From positions 121,494,552-121,558,551 of the forward strand of contig VDFB02252616.1 of assembly GCA_007258455.2 (NCBI GenBank): DNA of 64,000 nucleotides. The letters are read 5' to 3'. Numbering within the stretch: the first letter of the stretch is position 1; every line of letters starts with the position of its first letter. A model generated the notes under the pieces. It saw only the letters and a list, made by a program, of their open reading frames with translations. It did not search any database and was not told where the DNA came from. Below are positions 1-11,029 of the stretch, one piece after another. Source of the stretch: Sequoia sempervirens (lineage: Eukaryota; Streptophyta; Pinopsida; Cupressales; Cupressaceae). A program made the position numbers and the translations under genes.

Positions 1-1039
1 ATCTGAATGAAAGATGTATTGATTTTGGGTAGCTAGTGCTTGAAGAATATTAAAGAAGTTGTTTATTTTATAAGTTGTCTCTTCAATATTTTCAAAGGGA
101 CGGGATTAATTCTTTCAGGAGCAGTTTAAGTTTTATGTCGCTAATACGAAGGAAATAAGACAAGTTCAAATATTTAGTTGAAGCACTTTGATTTGAATAG
201 TTTTGCTTAATCTTTGGTTGCTTATCAAGTGGAGTGTCAAAATTTAAAGGGATCGAATTAATCTTCCTTCATCGTCGTTGCATTTTAAGGGAAGTCATTA
301 TTTTATTTGAGGTGGTTTGTGGCATCTCATCTCAATGTTGTTTGTTGGCAATATAGGGGATTTGATGATTTAAGGAGCATTTCATAGGAAGAATCTAGTG
401 TTGCTTGATTAAGACGAACCCATCAAGGAGCTACATTGAAGGATGTATTATGGACTTGTATCTCATTTTGCTTCAAAGCAGTCGCTTGTCTGTGACAAGT
501 TTGGCAATGCACAAAGACAATTAAATATACTTCTTGTTACACCATTTTTTGATGAGTAGTGTTGTAGACCTTGGGAAGGATTTCTGACCTATGTACACCT
601 TGAGGAGGACCTACTATTAAAGGAAGCTATCTTAGCCTATTCTCTGTGACACATAGGAGTTGGTGTTGTACAGGTTAGCAGCTATCAATATTAGAATAAT
701 TTATGAGTCTTGTTTCTGTTAAAATTGTATACTATGTGAATTCCAATGCTCAAAGCATTATTCTTAGAATTCTAATTAATGCAATTAACTAACAAACCTC
801 TGAGTTGGATACTGTCTTGTGAAATAATCCAGTCATTGTATTGAGAATATATCTTTGTATATTTAAGTATGTGAAGAGTTATGTTATGTATGAGTCGAAT
901 CAAAACATCTTCAACTTGGTGAAAAGAATGGAATATAACACTCAAAGCAGTAGAGATTAAACTATTTGAAAAATGCTTGAGTCAGTCCATTGGTCAAAAT
1001 AAAATAAAAATTGTGTCCAATTTGGGGTAAATCATTACA
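1..1039. other. No gene seen; possible weak Copia trace
   Basis: No open frame or RNA gene stands out. Around 838-910 the plus strand reads loosely like the conserved lead-in to Copia RNase H (an I-F-K-Y-V-K stretch followed by a Y-E-S), so this may be the last trace of a Copia element. The match is short and could be chance. Confidence 0.3.
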
Positions 1040-3990
1040 AAGAACAAAGATAAAGAGATGGCTAAGGAGGGATAGAGAGGTATACAAGGAGTGACTGATG
1101 TTAGGGTCAGAAAAGGAAAATATCTGACAATTAAATGTAGATTTAATTAATAAACAAAAGAAACTAAAACACACATAGAATAAATTATAACACAAAGAAT
1201 TTAACGTGGTTCACCCAATCCGGGCTACATCCACCAAACCACAGCCATCCAATGATTTTATTATCCAGTGCAAAAACCTATTACAATCTTGTGAATAATC
1301 ATATTTTTCATCATCATGTAACACCCATCTGAACCCCCTTTTAACAAGCTTAGAAGCTTCTAGATTAGGGTTCTACAAAGTCGGTTTTTTTTCTTTTTCT
1401 GTTGATTTTTCCTTTTCCGGTGATGACGTGAAAAAGTAGGAGGAAAAATTTTCTCGGGGGTTGTCCCCCAAACCCCCACCTGGGGCCCTGCCTGGCCCCA
1501 GACCCCGACAAGGATATATGTCAGGGTGTACAGTATAGCATAATCAATCACCACATACCAACAACTGAGACCTACAAAGGGGAGAGGTAGAGAGGAGATG
1601 GGGAGAGAGAAGAAAATTAGAGAGAGAAGGTCACAAAGAGGGAAAGAGGGGTAAGGAGGGAGGGAGAGAGGTGGAGACGGATGGAAATAACTAGATATCC
1701 TGAAGATATATAGAGGTGAGATACCTACAGCCTAGGGAGAGAGGGGTGAGAGACATAAGGGAGAGATAGGGGTGAGAGAGATAGAGGGGGTAGAGAGGTG
1801 GGTAATGGGTAATGATACAAGGAGTGAGTAATAGAGATGGATAAGGAGGGATGGAGAGGCAAACAAGGAGTCACTAAGAGACCTAGAGAGGGGAGATGTA
1901 GAGAGGTGAAGGGGAGAGAGAGGTGAGAGATAAGAGAGAGAGAGAGAGATATAAAGGGAAGTATTGGTAGAGGATTAATAAGGGATGGAGGGAGAGGTAG
2001 ACATGGAGGGAGAGAGGCATAGGGAAGGAGGAGATAGAGAGGTGATGACATAGAAAGGGGAGGAAGAGAGAAGAGGAGAGAGAGAAGAATAAAGAGAAAG
2101 ATATGGCTAAGGAGGGATGGAGAGATAGACAAGGAGTGACTCAGACCTACAAAGGGGAGAGGTAGAGAGGTGAAGGGGAGAGAGAATAAAATGAGAGATA
2201 AGTTCACAAAGACAGAAAGGGGGTAAGGATGGAGGGAAATAACTAGACAGCTCAGAGAGATATAGAGGTGAGAGACCTATAGCCTAGGGAGAGAGGGGTG
2301 AGAGACATAGGGGAGAGATAGGGTGAGAGATATAGAGGGGGGAGATGTGGGTAATGAGACCAGGAGTGAGACCTGTAGAGATGGATAAGGAGGGATGGAG
2401 AGGCAGACAAGGAGTGACTTAGAGACCTAGAGAGGGGAGAGGTAGAGATGTGAGGGGGAGAGAGAGGTGAGAGAGATAAAAGAGGGAGAGAGAAAGGGAA
2501 GTATTGGTAGAGGAGTAACAAGGGATGGAGGGAGAGGTAGACATGGAGGGAATGAGAGGCATAGGGAAGGAGGAGATATAGAGGTGATGAAGTAGAGAGG
2601 GGAGGAAAAGAGAAGAATAAAGAGAAATAGATGGCTAAGGAAGGATGGAGAGGTGGACAAGGAGTAACTTAGACCTATAGAGGGGAGAAGTAGAGAGGTG
2701 AGGGGGAAAGAGATGAAAATGAGAGAGAGAGAGAGAGAGAAGTTTGTAAAGAGGGGAAAAGGGGTAAGGAGGGAGGGAGAGATGTTGAGAAGGAGGGAAA
2801 TAACTAGAAAACCCAGAGAGATATAGAGGTGAGAGACCTACAACCTAGGTAGAGAGGGGTGAGAGAAAGGGGTGAGAGAGATAGAGGGGGGAGAGAGGTA
2901 GGTAATGAGACAAGGAGTGAGAGGTAGAGAAGGATAAGGAGGGATGGAGACATAGACAAGGAGTGATTGAAAGACCAAGAGAGGGGAGAGGTAGAGAGAT
3001 GAGGGGGAGAGAGAGGTGAGAGAGAGAAGAGAGGGAGAGAGAAAGGGAAGTATTGGTAGAGGAGTAATAAGGGATGGAGGGAGAGGTAGACATGGAGGGA
3101 GTGAGAGGCATAGGGAAGGAGGAGATAGAGAGGTGATGACATAGAGAGGGGAGACAAAGAGAAGAGGAAAGAGAGAAGAATAAATAGAAAGAGATGGCTA
3201 AGGAGGGATGGAGAGGTAGACAAGGAGTGACTGAGACCTACAGAGGGGAGAGGTAGAGAGGTGAGGGGGAAAGAGATGAAAATGAGAGAGAGAAGTTCAT
3301 AAAGAGGGAAAGAGGGGTAAGTAGGGAGGGAGAGAGGTTGAGAAGGAGTGAAATAACTAGACAAACCATAGAGATATAGAGATTAGAGACCTACAACCTA
3401 GGGAGAGATGGGTGAGAGACATAGGGGTGAGAGAGATAGAGGGGGGAGAGACCTATGGGTAATGAGACAAGGAGTGAGAGGTAGAGATGGATAAGGAGGG
3501 ATGAAGAGGTAGACAAGGAGTGATTGAGAGGCCAAGAGAGGGGAGAGTTAGAGAGGTGAAGGGGAGAGAGAGGTGAGAGAGAGAAGAGATGGGGAGAAAA
3601 AGGGAAGTATTGGTAGAGTAACAAGGGATGGAGGGTGAGATAGACATTGAGGGAGTGAGAGGCATAGGGAAGGAGGAGATAGAGAGGTGACGACATAGAG
3701 AGGGGAGGTAGAGGGAAGAGGAGAGAGAGAATAATAAAGAGAAATAGATGACTAAGGAGGGATGGAGAGGTAGACAAGGAGTGACTGGGATCTACAGAGG
3801 GGAGAGGTGAGGGGGAGAGAGAATAAAATGAGAGAGAGAAGTTCACAAAGAGGGAAAGAGTGGTAAGGAGGGAGGGAGAGAGGTGAAGAGGGAGGGAAAT
3901 ATCTAGACAACCCAAAGAGATATAGAGGTGAGAGACCTCCAGCCTAGGGAGAGAGGGGTGAAAGACATAGGGAGAGATAGGGGTGAGAGA
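1040..3990. repeat. GA-rich higher-order tandem array, about 550-bp period
   Basis: The plus strand is nearly all purine (GAGAGG, GGAGGGA, GAGATAGAGG words) and carries a higher-order repeat. The anchor TAGAGGTGAGA-CCTA-AGCCTAGG recurs at 1711, 2263, 2824, 3377 and 3923 (steps 552, 561, 553, 546). A second anchor, GACCTACA-AGGGGAGAGG, recurs at 1569, 2144, 2672, 3235 and 3789. Inside each unit a GG(A/C)TAAGGAGGGATGGAGAGG block occurs twice about 270 bp apart, so the unit is itself an old dimer. The array starts near 1040 (block at 1058-1098), is broken by a solo LTR at 1099-1563, and stops at about 3990. Long minus-strand open frames here encode only Ser/Leu/Pro/His low complexity and are not genes. 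Confidence 0.93.
1099..1563 (+). mobile_element. Solo LTR inside the GA array
   Basis: The 465-bp block begins TGTTAG and ends CCAACA (a short imperfect terminal inverted repeat with canonical TG...CA). It is flanked on both sides by ACTGA (1094-1098 and 1564-1568). Removing it together with one ACTGA restores the array text seen in the other units, where GGAGTGACTGAGACCTAC is continuous. It contains an AACGTGGTTCACCC segment of the kind common in the transcribed part of plant Copia LTRs, and a GC-rich stretch near 1450-1510. No internal element sequence is present, so it is the product of LTR-LTR recombination. The Copia assignment is inference. Confidence 0.88.
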
Positions 3991-4340
3991 GCTAGAGGGT
4001 GCAAAAATGAAAAGCACTAAAAAATACCATTGTATGACTGAGATATCGCCTTTGGAAGATGGGGTGAAAAAATGTAATGCTCAATGGAGAGGGACTAGAC
4101 TAGGCAAAAAAAAACATCTCCACAAAATTTAGCAAAAACATCACCAAATTTGGAGATCCATCAATTGTAGAACCTCTTCTAAAAAAAATATCTAAGTACA
4201 GTAGCAGTTTGATTTATTTACAAAAAACTACATTTTTTATTTTAAAGATAAAAAAATAGCCAAAAAAACTATAATATTTTTTTTAGAAAAAAATATATAA
4301 AAAATATTATTTTATTTAAGAAATTATATTAAAAAAAAGG
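3991..4340. other. AT-rich spacer, no gene
   Basis: After the GA array stops the sequence becomes A-rich, with runs of poly-A and TTTT. I see no coding potential, terminal repeats or tandem structure. Confidence 0.6.
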
Positions 4341-4506
4341 GCTAGCCACTAGGGTCGCTGCCCCTGGACGGGTCCCAAGGGGTCGTCGCCCTACCAATGG
4401 CAAGGGGTGGTATCCCCATGGTACCTCCCACGGTGAGGAGGGGCCTAAGGGTCCACCCTACGACAAATGTGGTAGGGGTGATATCCTACATGGTACCCCC
4501 CTCCCA
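4341..4506. other. GC-rich island in AT-rich DNA
   Basis: An abrupt island begins GGGCTAGCCACTAGGGTCGC and ends at CCCCCCTCCC, with AT-only DNA on both sides. A word of the form GGGGTGRTATCC(N)CATGGTACC occurs twice, near 4406 and 4476, and each copy contains a short palindrome (GGTA..CATGG.TACC). Islands like this occur in LTRs of long-LTR plant retroelements; no LTR ends could be fixed here. Confidence 0.5.
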
Positions 4507-4559
4507 CTTAATTTTTTAAATATTATTCCTTTTTAAAATTTAAAAAAAAAAGCTTGTGG

Positions 4560-5245
4560 GTTCCTTTAAAAGGGGGTACTAAAGTAAAAGGTATTTCCTA
4601 ATTAATTATTGATTTAATCATTAGGGTTTTTTTCCTCTAATTACTTAAGCTTACTTAGGTCATGTTCCTTTTATTTGCAGGTTGTTTCTCCTACATGCAT
4701 TTCTTGGTTTCACATAGTTTCAGTGTATATGCCTTGGCTCTCCCTTATCAACATTATGGGGGTGTTTCTATCATTGGTGCTAATGCTTCCTTGGTTTCAT
4801 TTTTTGGAGTGATCTATGTATCTAGTTCTTGTTCCTATGTACTAGACATATGCAATGCATACATCAATGGTTGGTTACACATGCATTACAGTGAGATGGA
4901 GCATTTACCATATGGACATTCTTACATTCCTGGTTTTGGAGGTTAACAATTTCAGCACTACATCAGTCATCTTTTGACAGTTCTCTACAACTTCTTCCTG
5001 CTTTAGTGGTGTTCCACATGTTCCTCTTTTTTTTCTAGGATGTTATTTTGGAGGATTTTCAATCTTTCATTCAACTTTCTCTCTTTTGGAGAGGAGTTTT
5101 TCCCATGTGGTTTTCTTATTTTCTCCAATTGTGAGATATTAGTTTGTTTGTACATGGGTACCTCACCAAACCTTGTTTGTCGGGACCCATCATGCATTCT
5201 TTTTTTAGGGTTATTAGCTACTCCATAAGTTTATCTTAAGGGGGG
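4560..5245 (+). mobile_element. Decayed Copia 3' region upstream of LTR
   Basis: No intact coding sequence. At 4566-4650 a purine tract (AAAGGGGG) is followed by TACTAAAGTAAAAGG and then AATTAATTATTGATT...ACTTAAGC..ACTTAGG, which parallels the start of the LTR at 5246 and may be a diverged second LTR start. The stretch 5020-5230 (TTTCTCTCTTTTGGAGAGG, TTTTTCCCATGTGGTTTTCT) resembles LTR-proximal text of plant Copia elements. Short open frames here look accidental. Confidence 0.4.
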
Positions 5246-5661
5246 TGTTAAAGTAATCATGCATTAGCTTATAATTAATTAATTATTAGTCTAATTTATT
5301 TTTATGTACTTAAGCTAAACTTAGGAGTGATTTTCTATGTTAACTAGAGAGCTATTATTACATCATTTTGTCTCATTGCATGAGATGTTGACACTTTTCA
5401 TGATCTAATCCCTTTATCATTTAGAGTTGCTCCTATATAACACTGAACCCTTATTGTATTGTCAATACCTTTAATGCCTTTGATGCTTTGGATAGAACTC
5501 TCAACCTTTGAGGACTCTTGTTTTCCTTGAAGATTCTTGAAGTTCATTTTGTAACTTTTTCTTGTTGAGGAATATTGCATGTTATTGTTTGCAACTCTCA
5601 TGTGGAAAGTGTCTTTGTTCGTTGTTTGATCTTGTGGTTTATATTTTTCACAATTCTAACA
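5246..5661 (+). mobile_element. Copia-type 3' LTR (416 bp)
   Basis: It begins TGTTA and ends TAACA, a perfect 5-bp terminal inverted repeat. A polypurine tract (AAGGGGGG) lies immediately before the TG, as expected for a 3' LTR on the plus strand. A TATA-like CTATATAA lies at about 5434. Downstream sequence (TTCCCAAGAGGG) is not a primer-binding site, so this is the 3' LTR of an element whose body is lost or decayed upstream. Confidence 0.7.
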
Positions 5662-6211
5662 TTCCCAAGAGGGAGGAGCGTAATTAATATAATGAGACTA
5701 TGAGACTAATAGAATGAAAGATCATCATGTAATATGGATCCAAAGAGAGTATAGATTCTCTCTTTATAGATGTTGGTTTTGTCGAACAAAGATTGCAATA
5801 TGAATTTATATGCTTTGACCATATAATTATCAACATAAATAATTTTTTTATCATCCATATCGAACATGATAGATAATGCATTCTCATAATTGAATTGATG
5901 AATTAATTTTCAAAATTTCTATTAAACATATTACATTTAATATCTCACTTTATGTCTAACATCCCATTAAATACATTATATTTTACTAAAATATTTTTCT
6001 TTATAGAAATTTACCAATATAGATTTTTAAATACATACAACATAAATACTTAATTTACAAATTATTTATAAAAGATTAATCTTCTAAGATCAACACTACT
6101 TAAAAAAAAATCTGGAAATAAAGACCACCATTACATAATAATAATAAATAAATAAATAAATTTTATATTACTTGTGTATAGTTGGACCTTTTCCACCCTT
6201 ATGATACAAAA
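5662..6211. other. AT-rich 3' flank of the lipase gene
   Basis: AT-rich DNA with a (AATA)n stretch near 6137-6160. It must contain the 3' UTR and polyadenylation region of the minus-strand lipase gene, but I cannot point to a clear signal. Confidence 0.5.
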
Positions 6212-7868
6212 TCAGCTTGAGAAGCAGCCTATGCCGTGTGGGGAGGGCACGTCATCGGCATCTCGCTCGGGTTGTACCCATCTTCCATAGCAATTGCGTA
6301 CCAGCCCTTTGTTTTCCAATTGATTCCAATTAGTCGGCACCATCAGCTCTTTCCGCAGCATATCAGAGGCCTTGTTAACTAAGGCCACATCACGTCGAGC
6401 TTTGGGTCGGAACGGGGCAGTCGAGCTCTCAAACCCATCCAACAAATGCAAGTATGCCTCCAGATTATGGCACCCGGCCAGATCAGGGTTATTCTTCAAG
6501 AATGGAGATTTCTTCAGATCCAACAATAATTCCGCCCCTACATGTTTGTATGACCAGGGGAGAGACTCCAGCATGTGCCCCATTAGTTTCTCATATTTCT
6601 CCATTCCTTCGTTGAACAAAATGCCGGGCATTTTGGGTACCACGTCCTGCTTCCCAACAACACGTAGGACCTTCACGCCAAGCTCCTCCAGAGTGTCCTT
6701 GAAAGCGCTGTTGCCCACCCGCGGAGCCCCGAACGAGAAGACGGTGACGGGAACTCTTCGGGTTGGGTCATTTGCATGCACATTGACTCCTTTAGCGGCT
6801 ATTTCAAAGGCGTTGAGAACCGCGAGGGCACCGCCGAGGCTGTGCCCACAGATGCTAATGCTCACCTCCTCACCGCGCCCCGTGTAGAGCGCCACCAGGC
6901 GGCGGATCTCCTCCATCACTTGCTCTGAGGCGCTGTGCTTGTTGTAGCGGGTGGCGTCATTCTTAGACGTGTAAATACTGAGAAACCCGCGCTCCACCTT
7001 GATAGCGGTGCTCTCGGAACTGCCAAGGTCACCGACGGGGTGAAGAATGTCGCGCAGATTCTCCATCCATTCCAGCTGTGTGACGGTGCCGCGCCATGCT
7101 ACCATGATGTCACGCCTACCGAGGCGCTTCGTCTCCTCATCTGTACTCACTGCCACGTAGCCCATCCAATTGGAGTCCTTGCTCCACGGGTCCATGGAAT
7201 TCGACCGCCCAAAGAATTTGGGCATGTGGACGTCCGACATGGCGTAAAGATATTTGCTGACTCTGTAACCCGTGTTGTCGAGATGAAGTTTATCCAGCAT
7301 TTTTTGCCGATTGTACCTGCAACTGCCACAGTATTTGGACTGCGCGTCGAAGTCGAAGGCGTCATAGGTCGCCTGGGCGAATTCCCCGTATTTCACAATC
7401 TCTCGCCTGAGCTTGGGACTTAAAGGGTCCAGAAGCCCCTCCCAGTTATTCGAACCCTGGTATTTTCTCCAGTCCTCACCTAAACCCTCTTTTGGAGACA
7501 CCGTAGGGCTGCTTCTGTACACCTCTTCCAGCCGCCTCGCAAATCTTTTCACTTCGACGGGAGTCAATCTGTCCGTCTGCGCAGGCTCTGGTGGCGGTGG
7601 ATTCACACGCAGATCAGCTCTCTTCCGGATGGTGTTCTGCTGCCTCTCCTTCGTCTCCAACAACTCTGCCGCTAGTTCCACAACAATAGACCCTTTACCA
7701 CCATTTAACAGAGTCTTGGAGGATCTGTTTAGGGCCGCGAAAACGCGCAGGTTTGTGGAAGAAGAGGAGGTAACCCTAGAGCTTTTCACCTTGGCGCTCC
7801 CCGACAGTCTTGCAGCTGCTCCTCACGAACGGAGCGTGGGTGTTAGCGAGGTATGCCGATTGAATCAT
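6212..7868 (-). CDS. Class I phospholipase A1, plastid type (DAD1-like lipase)
   Basis: Single-exon alpha/beta-hydrolase of the Lipase_3 family; members remove the sn-1 acyl chain from plastid membrane lipids and in angiosperms feed jasmonate synthesis. The continuous frame 7789-6212 gives 525 residues (first codon GTG). A Ser/Arg-rich N-terminus (1-60) resembles a plastid transit peptide. The lipase core starts near 120; the substrate-loop motif AWRGTVTQLEW is at 231-241, the nucleophile elbow GHSLGG at 315-320 (Ser317), Asp382 lies in GKQDVVPKMPG, and His441 in CHNLEAYLH. The triad spacing fits the fold. The first Met in this frame is residue 164, too late. The only good upstream ATG (7868-7866) opens a plausible transit peptide but is one base out of frame and stops after 30 codons; an in-frame TGA sits at 7825-7823. 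So there is either a 1-nt indel between about 7825 and 7790 (the GGGG run at 7799-7802 is one candidate; error or mutation) or an unseen upstream intron. GC content is far above the surroundings. Closest to the PLA1-I beta/gamma subgroup; the exact member is not resolved. Confidence 0.88.
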
Positions 7869-7970
7869 TGTCTGCTAATTGATCTCCAGATAATTTTATC
7901 GTATGATGGGATTATGAGAAAGGATTTGTGCAGCGGCAATGGTCTTAAACATAAAAGAAAGAGTACTGGT

Positions 7971-7980
7971 AATTATATAG
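7971..7980 (-). promoter_or_regulatory. Candidate TATA box of the lipase gene
   Basis: The minus strand reads CTATATAATT, about 105 bp upstream of the candidate ATG at 7868. That would give a 5' UTR of roughly 70-80 nt. Position and sequence fit a plant TATA box; there is no other support. Confidence 0.45.
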
Positions 7981-8905
7981 GAAATAGTGCGGGGCACAAC
8001 GCGTTGATGTCAGGCAAATTTCTGTTGGAAAATTATTCCAAGACAATGTCAAACGTCACCATTTGCAGGCTTATCCTTTGTTAATGTGAATGAAGTTCTT
8101 GTAATAAATGTCAAAGTCAGGAATTACATTTTTTTATATTCAACATTGATGTCTACCTGTTGGAATGGTGAACGGTTGGTGTGGTTCTCTTTGGATTAGA
8201 GTTTTATGAAATTTAATTTTGGAATAAAAGTCTTTAATTTATTGGTCAAGTTGAATAGGTAGTTCAGTCTATGAAAAATCAAATCTTATTTGTTACAAAC
8301 ATGCAACATTAAAAGAGATGAGACCAAAATCAAGCGAATTAAGGGGTGAAGACCATGTGCTTGGGAAAACATTTATAGGTCATAGTCAAGAAAGCCGTGC
8401 AAGCTACGTGATTAGGACTGAAGACCAGACGATTTCGAAACTATACTTTGTAGTTTACTGTGAAAACAAAACATTTCCTTCTCTTCGTGACGGCAAGATT
8501 GTGTAAAGAGCACTCAATATATTTTTGTGGCTTGGGCTTCCCGTCAACAAGAAAAATTAAAATCTAGTTATCATTTTTACTTTTAAGTGATTTGAGACTT
8601 CCAAACTCATTAATATGTGTATCGTCATCGTCTACGAACAGTATACGTACAACTTTATCTCTAGTAACACACATTTGAATGTTTTTTAACTGTTTTTAAA
8701 CCCAAAAAAAAAAGAGAGTGTCGTAAGCATTTCTTTGACTTTAATTTTAGACCATAAAATATTATGGCGTTGTCAAAGTTATTGCTGGTTTATTGTTGAA
8801 CTAGTTCGATTAAGAATAAATATATCTATTTCTCATATTCATTATATTTATTAATTTATCATCGACGCATAAATTTAGTGGGTTCTCATTGTCTCATAGA
8901 GTATT
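7981..8905. other. Upstream flank of the lipase gene; no other gene
   Basis: About 0.9 kb holding the lipase promoter region and then featureless AT-rich sequence. A 62-codon open frame at 8318-8506 has no recognisable features and normal chance length. Confidence 0.5.
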
Positions 8906-8945
8906 ACTAGCAATCGCACCTTAGTGTGCAATGGGTACGCCGAAG
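8906..8945 (-). mobile_element. Possible Helitron 3' terminus
   Basis: On the minus strand the sequence ends in a short hairpin (GCAC-6 nt-GTGC, 8916-8929) followed after six bases by CTAGT. This is the layout of a Helitron 3' end (hairpin, then CTRR with a T target base). The adjoining sequence to 9720 is extremely AT-rich, as in many non-autonomous Helitrons. No 5' TC end was located, so this stays tentative. Confidence 0.3.
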
Positions 8946-9720
8946 AAGTGTGGAAAGACAATTAAAATAAATTTTGTTTTATTTTTGCACTATATAAAAT
9001 TATAATAATTATTAATTATAAAATTTAATAATTTTATGTAATTAATAGTTTTATTTAAAAATATAATATATAATATTAAGTATAAATAATTTATTTATAA
9101 TTTATTTTGAATTATTAAAATATAATCCGGATTTTATATAATAAATTTATAAATCAATTTTTATATTAAAAATATATATATAAAAATCAAATTTTACCTT
9201 AAATAAATTATAAATCAAATATTATATTAATTAAAATATAAATTAAATATTAAATCTAAATATAATCAAATCTTATAAGTTATTTTATTAAAAATAAAAT
9301 AACTCTCTAAAACAATGAAAACAATTATGTAAAAATAAAAAAATAAAACAAGATGTTGTAATGTTAAAGCCTAAATGCGTTCATTATTAAAATCTTGGCA
9401 GTAATTTTCATTTTTTAAAAGCATCTAATAACTTCTACTTTATTATTCATATTCAATTATAATGTAACTATATTAAATAACTAAATCTTGAAAAAAAATT
9501 AATTTTATTTTTCCTTAAAATTATTGAATATTAAAATACATTTAAAAATAATACTTATCTCTCTCTATTTTCAAAATCTATGAAATTTAAAAAAGATTTA
9601 ACTAAAAAATAATAAAAAATTTCCCAAAAATTTTCTTATTGCCCATCACAAATAGAAACATAAACTCAAACTTTATTACATGCACTTATATTTACTTTAT
9701 CATTTAAAAAGTAAACGAGA
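8946..9720. other. Extremely AT-rich stretch, no gene
   Basis: Nearly all A/T with runs such as ATAATTATTAATTATAAAAT. No coding frame or clear repeat period. It may be Helitron interior or matrix-attachment-like DNA; neither can be shown. Confidence 0.5.
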
Positions 9721-9990
9721 TTAAAGTGATGCTGGTGATGGACAAGGGCACACGTGGCACGTACAAATCACTTGGCTTTTTTACCGATACATGTAAAGTT
9801 GCCCGAGCATTTGTCGCTCTTACTCCAAAACCCTCGTCAAAATCCTATTTTCAGGCTGCAGCTCGCGAAAGAGTTTGGAGGAGCGGCGGGAAAGCAGATA
9901 GAAAACGGCAGAAAACAGTCGAAAAGCTGCCGGAAAATGATAAACAGCTGAGATTTGATTAATGGTCGGCAGACTTAAAATCGATCGTTG
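9721..9990 (+). promoter_or_regulatory. GC-richer fragment with a G-box; possible promoter or exon relic
   Basis: A sudden rise in GC between AT-rich flanks. ACACGTGGCACGTAC at 9750-9764 contains a perfect G-box/ABRE core (CACGTG, 9751-9756) and a second ACGT. A 78-codon open frame (9726-9962) is basic and Ser/Lys-rich near its end with no recognised domain. It could be a captured promoter or first-exon piece. Function unknown. Confidence 0.3.
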
Positions 9991-11029
9991 AACAACAATT
10001 TTAGGTTCGTTCTTTTCAAATAGGATACGCCTTTGGCGTAATTAAGAATCATTTTAGGAAAGAGGGGTCCACAATGGAGCAGAGTTTTATAGTGGGTATA
10101 GGAGTTAATCGAAATGGGTCTCTCAATGGAACATTTTATTAACCATTACGTATTTAACTATTTCCAAAAAGTAATTAAATTCAAATCAAATAATATTCAG
10201 GTATCTTTTGTTTATAATTAATTTTTATGTCTAAAAAAAGTAGTAGTCATAAAAGTCTTACATGTCAAAGAATATCAAATTCGCTTTTGACACAACCCAT
10301 ACACATTCCACATTGTGAAGATATACAATGTTCCATATAAGTTCTTACACATACATTTAAACAAAACACTTTAATATTCTCAACTACATATGGTAGGTGT
10401 ATTCACTATAAAGTTCTACGACTAACAAAATAATTGCTTTATCAACATAAAACATGCCCATCTATCCCATTATACAATTGCATATGACCCATAGTATATC
10501 TTAGTTTTCTAATTATTAAATCATGTTTAAAAAAAAAGCATGTCCATGTGTCCCATCAATCAAACTCAAATTCCCAACTACTGGCCTCTTCCTCCTTTAA
10601 TACATGCATGCAACACAATCAAGGTGTAAGGCTCACCATTGAACTCGTTAAAATAAGAGGATAGAAAATAATCAATTCAGGCCATTCAAGCATTCAACCA
10701 AATCAATCAACTCTCAAACTAATGATCAAACTAAAACTCTCCAAACCTTGCAAGAAACACAATCAATGTTAGAAGGCTCGAGAGTTAAGACAAGAGATCA
10801 AAAATTTAAGACTTCATACCAAACAAGCATTCAAAACTGTTTTAATATTACCAATTCAAATAGGCATAAAATTCATTGAATCCATTTCCAATTTCACAGC
10901 CTATTATGTTCTCTAGTTTCTCGTATGTATTATATTTTAGTGGTGGCAGTGGCATAAGAAGAGGAAGCACAAGCTAAAGATTAACAAAAAAAAGCTACAT
11001 ATTCTTTCAGGTATTATATTGGTTTGTCA
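9991..11029. other. No gene seen
   Basis: AT-rich sequence without convincing open frames. The only structured item is a small perfect hairpin, TACGCC-TTT-GGCGTA, at 10026-10040. Confidence 0.5.

Noticed and set aside
838..935. Copia RNase H fragment
   Set aside because: Only about a dozen residues are suggestive; not enough to annotate as an element.
1725..4017. Several minus-strand open frames of 70-208 codons rich in Ser, Leu, Pro and His
   Set aside because: They are the pyrimidine strand of the GA array; composition is low-complexity and follows the 550-bp repeat.
6372..8084. Long plus-strand open frames (162-223 codons) opposite the lipase gene
   Set aside because: Antisense shadows of a GC-rich coding sequence; no domain, and the minus frame carries the complete lipase family motifs.
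8318..8506. 62-codon open frame upstream of the lipase gene
   Set aside because: Chance length, no motif, no start context.
10026..10040. TACGCC-TTT-GGCGTA hairpin as a Helitron end or terminator
   Set aside because: No CTRR follows on either strand and no T-tract; kept only as context for the 8906 candidate.
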